The notes under the pieces are model-generated. The model was not told where the DNA came from, did no database searches, and was given only the letters and a program-made list of their open reading frames with translations. Source: Parcubacteria group bacterium GW2011_GWB1_42_6 (GTDB taxonomy: Bacteria; Patescibacteriota; Minisyncoccia; Portnoybacterales; GWB1-42-6). From it: a stretch of DNA of 5,032 nt. Where the stretch lies: contig LCEC01000045.1 in NCBI GenBank assembly GCA_000997475.1, positions 1-5,032 on the forward strand. The letters are read 5' to 3'. Shown in pieces: positions 1-4,703 of the stretch (position 1 is the stretch's first letter; every line of letters starts with the position of its first letter). Both the position numbers and the translations under genes were made by a program.

Positions 1-894
1 AACCCTCCTTTTGCAAAGGAGGGGAGAAATCAAAAACACCACCCACGGCAAAGTCAAATATGGAACCGCCAAATATCTTGATCCAAGCATCAAACCGGAA
101 CACAAGCCAAACATCAAAGCATCGGCGAATTTATTTTCTTTGACATATCTGATCAAAAACAAAATCAACGCGCCAAAAACAAGCGTGAAAAATATATCAA
201 TTTTCAGAGTGCCGATTTGGCTCAAAAACAAAGGCATGGAAGCAAAAGCCAATGCTGCCGCCAAAGAAACAAATTTAGCCGCTTTTAATTCACGTCCGAT
301 CAAAAAGAAGGCTAAAAAAGTCAAAGCCGCAAAAATCAAGTTTAGAGCGTTAAGCAAAGAATCGGCTTTGAAAAAAATCAAAAAATGGGCCGCCAAAATT
401 TCAAAACCGGAAGGATAATAGCCGATCGGCCCCGAAAGGGCGGAAAAATAAATTTCCCGTGCCGATTCTTCCTGAATAAAATTAGCCGTAAAAGGCAAGT
501 GATACGCGATTGAGTCGTAATCCCAAATGGGAGTGGCGGCAAGCCTGGCTCCCCAAAATAATAAAATGGCCAATAATAAAACTGCGATTGAGACGCGGAT
601 CGGCCCAAGTCCCTTGATATAATTTTTTAAATCATTTGCCGCTTCAAATATTTCTTTTTTGCGCCAAAACATCCAAACAATCGATAAAATCAGCAAAAAC
701 AAAACAGCCAAAAAATAATTTCCGGCCGTCATCGCGTTGAAAATTCCCAAACCGGTCAAAATAAAAGTCGCGATAGAAACAGAGATGATAAAAGTTGAGA
801 GAACAAAAAACCAGCCGTTCTTTGCTTTTAAAACAAGAGAAGCTACAGCAGACGCAAATAGAAGAAAAAGCGTTGTTAAGATAAGCAGAGACAC
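1..894 (-). CDS. GT-C fold membrane glycosyltransferase (PMT/ArnT/RgtA-like), C-terminus beyond the window
   Basis: Only the first 298 codons are in the window; the frame is open at the left edge. The product is a multi-pass membrane protein with hydrophobic segments at about residues 2-22, 28-50, 58-76, 101-120, 180-199, 205-226, 230-250 and 275-290. The first large loop carries the acidic motif WDYDSIAYHLPF (124-135) followed by GYYPSGFEIL (158-167). This D-x-D-then-YHLP and YYP-x-G/N-x-E pattern is typical of GT-C enzymes that transfer a sugar from a polyprenyl-phosphate donor on the outer face of the membrane; D125 and D127 are the likely catalytic or metal-binding acids. Acceptor and sugar cannot be told. 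The start is GTG at 894; an in-frame TAA lies two codons upstream, so it cannot start earlier, and no Shine-Dalgarno is visible. Foldback copy A ends only a few bases upstream. The last eight codons in view fall on a perfect palindrome. Family certain to the clan level; subfamily unknown. Confidence 0.82.
   Translation of the reverse strand, partial: MSLLILTTLFLLFASAVASLVLKAKNGWFFVLSTFIISVSIATFILTGLGIFNAMTAGNYFLAVLFLLILSIVWMFWRKKEIFEAANDLKNYIKGLGPIRVSIAVLLLAILLFWGARLAATPIWDYDSIAYHLPFTANFIQEESAREIYFSALSGPIGYYPSGFEILAAHFLIFFKADSLLNALNLIFAALTFLAFFLIGRELKAAKFVSLAAALAFASMPLFLSQIGTLKIDIFFTLVFGALILFLIRYVKENKFADALMFGLCSGLMLGSRYLAVPYLTLPWVVFLISPLLCKRRV
3..23. repeat. Perfect GC-rich palindrome inside the glycosyltransferase gene
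   Basis: CCCTCCTTT (3-11) and AAAGGAGGG (15-23) form a 9-bp perfect stem with a 3-nt loop. It lies inside the minus-strand glycosyltransferase frame, where it reads P-L-L-C-K-R-R-V (residues 291-298). Its GC-rich character differs from the surrounding AT-rich coding sequence. It may be a short dispersed palindromic element carried in frame, or a chance run. Only one copy is in the window and the left side cannot be seen. Confidence 0.6.
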
Positions 895-898
895 TTTT

Positions 899-1032
899 TA
901 ATTCCCAAATTACAAATTATAATTTCCAATAAAATTTTCAACCCTTAAATGTCTAATATTTCCTAATTTTGACCTTAAGCTCAAAATTAGGAACAGTTTA
1001 GAAATTAGAAATTGCAATTTGGAAATTATTTT
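899..1032. repeat. Foldback intergenic repeat, copy A
   Basis: This 134-bp element fills the gap between the SpoIID-domain frame and the glycosyltransferase. Its left end (899-937) matches 3614-3652 at 38 of 39 positions and its right end (1017-1032) matches 3734-3749 at 16 of 16. It also folds on itself: an outer stem 900-926/1001-1027 pairs at 23 of 27 positions, and an inner stem 960-972/981-993 is a perfect 13 bp with an 8-nt loop (CCTTAAGC). The middle differs from copy B in sequence but keeps the same hairpin plan. No ORF or transposase is present. It resembles a non-autonomous palindromic (MITE- or REP-like) element; a role in ending or stabilising transcripts is possible, but there is no U-tract typical of an intrinsic terminator. 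Confidence 0.85.
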
Positions 1033-1889
1033 TAATATACCTTTCTGACCTCTATTCCCAAATAATAATGCGTCAAAATTTCTTTGTAAGTTTTTCCGCT
1101 TCTTGCCATTTGTCGAGAACCGGCCGCCGAAAGCCCCACGCAGTGATTGGCTCCGCCGCATGAGGGCTGGGTATATTGAGTGCCGGCGGGGTCTTTCACT
1201 CCGCCGGACAAATACGCGTATGGCGGTTCGCAAAATTTCGCGCTCCAAACCGAACAACCCGCGCGCGTTCCTTTTTCCAAAATTTCCGAAGCGCCCGAAG
1301 AATAAGCCGAGACGATCGGCTCGTTTTGATATAAAATTATTTCGCCTTTAGTCGCGTTGACCGATTGGGCAATGGTGGGCGCTAAAATTTCTCGCGAATA
1401 TCCTTTATAAAGCTGATCGGCGGAAGTGTTTTTTATATGAAAAACTTCATCCGTTCCGTATTTTCCGCCCTTGATCAAATACTGATAAGCGTAAGTGCGC
1501 GAAGCCACCATCATTGTCTTTATATGTTCAAGCGGATCTCCTTCCACCACTTCCGATATGCCTTTTAGATAATCCTCCAAGGCGATTTCATTTACCAACC
1601 AAACCGCGCCGCTTTTAGCCGAATAAATCGCTTCAACGCCGCCGCGGAATTGATTATAATTAAGGCTCGGTTTCCAAGCCGGATGATCTTCATAAGAAAT
1701 TATTTCCACCGCTCCTTGTTCGGACTTGGGTTTTATTTTTACAAAAACTTGGGTCGGATCGGAAAACGCGTAAGAATATTTTTCACCCGCTTTTTTGGAA
1801 ACAACGATATTTCCCTTTTTATCCAGAACGTCAAAATCCGTACCGGCCGTAAATTCAATCGGACTTTTCTGAACCTGTCCCAATCCCAC
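1032..1889 (-). CDS. SpoIID/LytB-domain protein (probable peptidoglycan lytic transglycosylase domain), split from the upstream amidase by a frameshift
   Basis: The 285 residues form a SpoIID/LytB domain. Visible marks are the strand-rich N-terminus, NEIALEDYLKGISEV (100-114), ASRTYA (129-134), NTSADQLYKGY (154-164), NATKGEIILYQNEPIVSAYSSGAS (178-201) and, at the end, NHCVGLSAAG (248-257) with YKEILTHYYLGIEV (268-281). In B. subtilis SpoIID this fold cleaves glycan strands stripped of peptides; E113 lies where the catalytic Glu of the family is expected. The usual GHGVG motif reads NHCVG, and Cys212, 220, 244 and 250 are additional. The listed start is GTG at 1889, with a weak AGGA about 9 nt upstream and 11 nt after the amidase-frame TAG. 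However, this frame stays open to 2071 and encodes a Ser-Pro-Thr linker (S-P-S-P-T-P motifs) just before GSLRVGLGQV, a normal domain start. As written the protein has no signal peptide, so I infer it is really the C-terminal half of the amidase protein. Domain call strong; independent translation doubtful. Confidence 0.85.
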   Translation of the reverse strand: MGLGQVQKSPIEFTAGTDFDVLDKKGNIVVSKKAGEKYSYAFSDPTQVFVKIKPKSEQGAVEIISYEDHPAWKPSLNYNQFRGGVEAIYSAKSGAVWLVNEIALEDYLKGISEVVEGDPLEHIKTMMVASRTYAYQYLIKGGKYGTDEVFHIKNTSADQLYKGYSREILAPTIAQSVNATKGEIILYQNEPIVSAYSSGASEILEKGTRAGCSVWSAKFCEPPYAYLSGGVKDPAGTQYTQPSCGGANHCVGLSAAGSRQMARSGKTYKEILTHYYLGIEVRKVY

Positions 1890-1900
1890 GCGAAGGCTTC

Positions 1901-3586
1901 CTATTTGCGAGGCAGGGCTTGGCGAAGGCGTTGCGGAAAAAACAGGAGTTGGGCTGGGAATTGCCGAAACTGCCGGAGACTGGCTGGGCGCGATAGACGG
2001 AATCGGAGTTGGGCTTGGGGACGCGACAGAAATGGATTCCGGCCGATAGATTTTTTGAAAGTCGCTCCGTCAATCGATTCAAGATCCCCGTTTTTCACCA
2101 AATAAACATTCGGGCTGTCGCTCGCTCGCAACAAAACGCCATCGGCATGCTTGGCGATTCCGCCATAAGCGTAGACCAACAACTCATTATTTTCTCCGAC
2201 GATTATTTTATTCCATTTATATCCCATCTGTTCAAAAGATTGAGCCGAAACAAATTCATATTTTTTTCCGCCTTTGATCAAATAAACCGCGGGGCTGTTT
2301 TTCTCGCGAATGAGAGTTTTATCGGGATATAAAACCGGGTCGCCGTCCAAAAAAGATAAAATTTCCGCCGAATTGATTTTGGAAACTTTTGACCACTTGT
2401 ATCCTAAAATTTTAAACAGCCCCCCCGAAGTTACCCAACGCTTTTTTCCTTTTTCGGTCAAATAAACTTTATTGCCATCGGTTATCAAGCGGCTCGAGGA
2501 AGCGAATTTTATCTCTGCTCCCAAAGAATATTTTTTCAACTCATTGGGATCAACTTCCCTGACTAAATCAAAATTAAATCCGAGCTGCGCGAATTCCTTG
2601 GCGGAAACATTGAAAGTTCGAAGTTTTCCGCTTTCAACCAAATAAACCGAACTTTGCCCGGCGGCTCTTAAGAGCGAACCGTCGGCATAGCGCAAAAATC
2701 TCGATTCGGAGAAAAGATTGAGCTGATTTTGGCTCACCGGCGCCAGCAGAGAATAAGATCCGCCCGAAGCGGCGTAATCACCCACGGTTTCAAAAGCCTG
2801 GCGGTTGCCCGAAGAAATTTTATAGACCCTGGGCGAATCGGAAGATTTATAAATATAGTTTTTATATTTTTCTTTATAAACGGCGGCGCTTTGCCTGATT
2901 TTATTCAAACTGACAATTCCGGGATCGGTTTTAACTTTATCTATATCCGCGTGGCCCAAAACAACCGGCCCGGAAAAGTTGGAAACGAAAGCCAGTTGAT
3001 CGGAATTCCAAATTAAAGATTTTTTATTCAGATCAAGAGGATCAAGATTGTTGGTTGCCGAAAGCCAGCCAACCAAGCGGCTGGCCGATTCATACATTGC
3101 CGGATTGATATCAACCGCGTCGTAAATGCCCAAAAAAGAAATGCCGATTGTTCCGTAGTTGTAATTATTTTTTTGTTTGCTGTTATAAGCGTGCGCGGCG
3201 CGAACTCCGTTTCCGCCGAATCTCCCCTCGTAAATTCTTCCCTGCTGATCAATCAAATAATTATAACCGATATCGCCCCAGCCATTGGTCACGGCGTGAA
3301 AACGATAGATGCTCTGAATGCGCGCTATGGCCGAAACCGGATCATTATTAGGAGTAGCCGTGTAGTGAACGACAATTCTTTCCACCGGCTGCCAATCGGA
3401 AGGAGAAAGATTATTATCGGGCAGCCACTGCAACAAAGCGTTAAGGCTTGGCGAGTTGTCCCAAGTTGACCGCGGCAAAATCATGGGCAAATCCGAATCG
3501 GCATAAAAAGCCACTCCGGCGTCTTGAGCGGAAACCGAACAAGCCAATATCAACAAAGAAGTAAATATGATTATTTTTCTAAACAT
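1901..3586 (-). CDS. Secreted N-acetylmuramoyl-L-alanine amidase, PGRP/Amidase_2 family, with five 60-residue repeats
   Basis: The enzyme should cut the bond between MurNAc and L-Ala in peptidoglycan outside the membrane. Residues 1-22 are a signal peptide with likely cleavage after V-S-A (20); the LILAC at 12-16 is a poor lipobox, so a lipoprotein is possible but less likely. The Amidase_2 domain spans about 34-240: PRSTW (38-42), VVHYTA (72-77), GWGDIGYNYLID (102-113), GRIYEGR (116-122), TIGISFLG (146-153), GHADI (211-215) and KTDPG (219-223). Zinc ligands are probably H74, H212 and D221, all present, with Y108 nearby. Residues 244-512 hold five repeats of exactly 60 residues. After K512 the frame runs into a basic tail that is almost surely an artefact of the frameshift; the true continuation is the linker and SpoIID domain in the next frame. 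The ATG at 3586 sits directly before the signal peptide, without a Shine-Dalgarno. Foldback copy B lies just upstream. Amidase identity is firm; the C-terminus as listed is not. Confidence 0.9.
   Translation of the reverse strand: MFRKIIIFTSLLILACSVSAQDAGVAFYADSDLPMILPRSTWDNSPSLNALLQWLPDNNLSPSDWQPVERIVVHYTATPNNDPVSAIARIQSIYRFHAVTNGWGDIGYNYLIDQQGRIYEGRFGGNGVRAAHAYNSKQKNNYNYGTIGISFLGIYDAVDINPAMYESASRLVGWLSATNNLDPLDLNKKSLIWNSDQLAFVSNFSGPVVLGHADIDKVKTDPGIVSLNKIRQSAAVYKEKYKNYIYKSSDSPRVYKISSGNRQAFETVGDYAASGGSYSLLAPVSQNQLNLFSESRFLRYADGSLLRAAGQSSVYLVESGKLRTFNVSAKEFAQLGFNFDLVREVDPNELKKYSLGAEIKFASSSRLITDGNKVYLTEKGKKRWVTSGGLFKILGYKWSKVSKINSAEILSFLDGDPVLYPDKTLIREKNSPAVYLIKGGKKYEFVSAQSFEQMGYKWNKIIVGENNELLVYAYGGIAKHADGVLLRASDSPNVYLVKNGDLESIDGATFKKSIGRNPFLSRPQAQLRFRLSRPASLRQFRQFPAQLLFFPQRLRQALPRK
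2049..2059 (-). other. Frameshift site (A6 run) joining amidase and SpoIID frames
   Basis: On the minus strand the codons TTC-AAA-AAA-TCT stand at 2059-2048. In the amidase frame, reading past this point gives an unrelated, Arg-rich 49-residue tail (10 Arg, no acidic residue) that stops at 1901. Stepping back one base after the second AAA (K512) gives ATC-TAT-CGG and continues through a Ser-Pro-Thr linker into the SpoIID domain. The -1 frame has a TGA at 2070-2072, so the shift must lie downstream of it, and the A6 run is the obvious place. Joined, the protein would be 851 residues. A missing A in the assembly, a true frameshift mutation and programmed slippage are all compatible. Confidence 0.8.
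2051..2857 (-). repeat. Five tandem repeats of exactly 180 nt (60 codons) in the amidase gene
   Basis: Units begin at amidase residues 244, 304, 364, 424 and 484; the fifth is cut short at the frameshift. Each has the pattern (s/a)-x-x-VY-L-(v/i)-x-x-G-x-(k)-x-x-(f/w)-x-(s)-x-x-x-F-x-x-(l/m)-GY-x-W followed by a short variable arm. The key Tyr falls at 255, 315, 375, 435 and 495, a spacing of 60 with no insertion or deletion. In DNA the plus-strand word CAAATAAAC recurs at 2099, 2279, 2459 and 2639, and its diverged form TTTATAGAC at 2819. The units are well diverged, so they are old or under selection. I associate this repeat with secreted proteins of Patescibacteria, where wall or surface binding would be a reasonable role, but I cannot name a family with certainty. 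Confidence 0.88.
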
Positions 3587-3613
3587 TGGTTGCGTTGGTA
3601 AAAAAACTTCGAT

Positions 3614-3749
3614 TAATTCCCAAATTACAAATTACAATTTCCAATAAAATTTCTAATTCTCAAATATTCAATGCTCAAATTTCTGAATTTTGATTCGCAG
3701 TAAATCAAAATTAAGAATGGATTGAAAATTGGGATTTGGAAATTATTTT
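3614..3749. repeat. Foldback intergenic repeat, copy B
   Basis: This 136-bp sister of the copy at 899-1032 is in the same orientation. It lies between the L,D-transpeptidase and the amidase, and its right end covers the transpeptidase stop codon (TAA, 3743-3745). Terminal segments are nearly identical to the other copy, while the centre has diverged. The centre still folds: 3680-3695 pairs with 3703-3718 at 15 of 16 positions around loop CGCAGTA. The outer arms (from 3615 and 3744 inward) pair at about 19 of 24 positions. Any amidase promoter should lie in or next to this element, but no convincing -10/-35 pair is visible. Confidence 0.85.
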
Positions 3750-4372
3750 ATTATAACTTCCGTCCCTATCTCCGCCCAGTTGTAAATTTTCTCCGCCGGA
3801 CCGATTCCCAATCTGATGCAACCGTGAGACAATCTTCGTCCTAAACTCCGGCTTGATTCTCTGTAGCCGTTTATAAACGGCAGTTCGTGAATTCCGTTTT
3901 CCTGCCCGCCGGCTTTATAAACACCCATAAAAAAAGGCATCGCCCAAATATCTCCTCCCGATCCTCCGTAACCCATCGGATATTTGCTGATTACCGAAAA
4001 ATTTCCTCTTTTGGTGGGAGTGGAATTTTTGCCGGTGGAAACAGGGAATTCTCCCAAAACATTATTGTTTTCAAAAATCTTCATCTGCTGGGTTTTAATG
4101 TCTATTTCTATCAGTTTGCGATTATCCGGACTTAATGGAAGCTCGGCCGGTTCAATTGGCTGAATGTAAAATTCAAATCTTGCCTTATTATCATATCTTT
4201 CGCTTTCTCTTTTGAAAAAATTGCCTTCTTCGCTCGCCAACTGCGGTTTATTTACGAAATAAACAACCAGTCCGCTAAAAATCAAACCGAAAATCAAAAT
4301 TGAGGCCGTAAAAACCGCTTCGGTTCCGGATTTTCCGCCAGGCAAATTTAACTGATCATCGTCCATTCGCAT
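3743..4372 (-). CDS. Membrane-anchored L,D-transpeptidase (YkuD domain)
   Basis: This 209-residue protein has a short acidic cytoplasmic N-terminus, one membrane segment (about 19-40), a linker, and a YkuD domain at about 86-208 outside the cell. The family forms 3-3 cross-links between peptidoglycan stem peptides, or attaches proteins to them, through a Cys thioester. The active-site signature is present: H162 in G-I-H-E-L-P-F and SHGCIRL at 182-188, with Cys185 the nucleophile and R187 following. The H-to-SHGC gap is 19 residues, slightly longer than the commonest spacing. S-T-P-T-K-R-G-N-F (117-125) is the usual P-x-G-x-F entry to the fold. The ATG at 4372 is chosen because an in-frame TAA lies at 4394-4396; the ATG at 4366 (M3) is an alternative. 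No Shine-Dalgarno is visible. A good extended -10 promoter lies about 50 nt upstream, so the gene probably has its own transcript, which may continue into the amidase. Complete and intact. Confidence 0.93.
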   Translation of the reverse strand: MRMDDDQLNLPGGKSGTEAVFTASILIFGLIFSGLVVYFVNKPQLASEEGNFFKRESERYDNKARFEFYIQPIEPAELPLSPDNRKLIEIDIKTQQMKIFENNNVLGEFPVSTGKNSTPTKRGNFSVISKYPMGYGGSGGDIWAMPFFMGVYKAGGQENGIHELPFINGYRESSRSLGRRLSHGCIRLGIGPAEKIYNWAEIGTEVIIK

Positions 4373-4421
4373 AATTCGAATGAAATTCGCATTTTAAATT
4401 CTCGCATTTCTTTTCTCTGCG

Positions 4422-4430
4422 ATTATACCA
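4422..4430 (-). promoter_or_regulatory. Extended -10 promoter for the L,D-transpeptidase
   Basis: The minus strand reads TGGTATAAT, a perfect extended -10 (TGnTATAAT). A clear -35 is absent, which extended -10 promoters tolerate. Transcription would start near 4415, giving a leader of about 43 nt before the ATG at 4372. It sits just downstream of the terminator at 4472-4504, as expected for a new transcription unit. Confidence 0.6.
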
Positions 4431-4471
4431 TAATCAAGTTCTCAAAAAAAGCTGAACATTGATAAAAAACA

Positions 4472-4504
4472 AAACAAAAATCCCCTTTCGGGGGAATTTT
4501 GTTT
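4472..4504 (-). terminator. Strong intrinsic terminator, mainly minus-directed
   Basis: Arms 4472-4485 and 4491-4504 pair at 13 of 14 positions (one A-A mismatch at 4480/4496), with a 4-bp C-G core and loop TTTCG. Read on the minus strand the stem is followed by TTTTTGTTTTGTTTTTT, an excellent U-tract. The plus-strand side (TTTTGTTTCTT) is weaker, so some bidirectional activity is possible. It would end transcripts coming from murC or from the candidate promoter at 4578-4605. Confidence 0.85.
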
Positions 4505-4577
4505 CTTGGCGGGATTTTGCTTCTCCCTAGCAGAAGAGAAACTCTCCCTAACCCGTAATTTTGTATCAGTTATGTTG

Positions 4578-4605
4578 AGTATACCATCAATTTCCAAAAT
4601 GCAAA
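4578..4605 (-). promoter_or_regulatory. Candidate extended -10 promoter between murC and the terminator
   Basis: The minus strand reads TGGTATACT (4586-4578), sharing the ATGGTATA core with the transpeptidase promoter. A 4-of-6 -35 (TTTGCA, 4605-4600) lies 16 nt upstream. The start site would be near 4571. No ORF follows before the terminator at 4472-4504, so its product would be a short untranslated RNA of roughly 105 nt, or a leader with an attenuator. Confidence 0.4.
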
Positions 4606-4634
4606 TGCCAAAATCTGTGGATAAGTCGCCGGGT

Positions 4635-4703
4635 CAGTTATTCAGTTGTTCAGTTTTTTGGTTTTAAACTAATAAACTAACAAACTGATTAACTGATTAA
4701 CTG
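4635..4703. repeat. Long imperfect hairpin of 8-nt repeats overlapping the murC stop
   Basis: Arms 4635-4664 and 4674-4703 pair over 30 positions with about four mismatches and one G-T. Each arm is built from short direct repeats: three CAGTT words spaced 8 nt on the left, three AACTGATT words on the right. The right arm includes the last murC codons (Q-L-I-S) and its TAA at 4689-4691. On the minus strand transcript the hairpin would form right at the end of the murC reading frame. It has no sequence match with the 899/3614 repeat pair, so it is a second type of foldback element. Confidence 0.8.

Noticed and set aside
11..418. Plus-strand ORF of 135 codons, rich in Lys and Ala
   Set aside because: It is the mirror of the glycosyltransferase coding frame, which shows membrane segments and GT-C motifs; the Lys-rich composition is the antisense of Phe/Leu codons.
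378..608. Minus-strand ORF in another frame of the glycosyltransferase
   Set aside because: Overlaps the supported frame entirely and shows no recognisable motif.
916..921. TATAAT (minus strand) in foldback copy A as a promoter for the glycosyltransferase
   Set aside because: The best -35 (TTGAAA) is only 14 nt away and the second copy of the element reads TGTAAT; the match is likely from AT-rich sequence. Not excluded experimentally.
1103..1351. Plus-strand Arg-rich ORF over the SpoIID domain
   Set aside because: Antisense shadow of a strongly supported domain, with no start context or motif.
1901..2050. The Arg-rich tail as a genuine C-terminal domain of the amidase
   Set aside because: It is the out-of-frame reading of a good Ser-Pro-Thr linker that leads into a real domain.
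1650..2332. Two plus-strand ORFs across the linker and repeat region
   Set aside because: Arg-rich low-complexity antisense of the Ser-Pro-Thr linker and repeat array; no independent support.
2051..2857. CRISPR-like periodicity (words at constant 180-nt spacing)
   Set aside because: The period is 60 codons of a protein repeat, the unit is diverged throughout, and there are no identical short repeats with unique spacers.
4616..4624. Replication origin around the DnaA-box word
   Set aside because: Only one box, no AT-rich unwinding cluster with several boxes, and no dnaA, dnaN or rpmH nearby.
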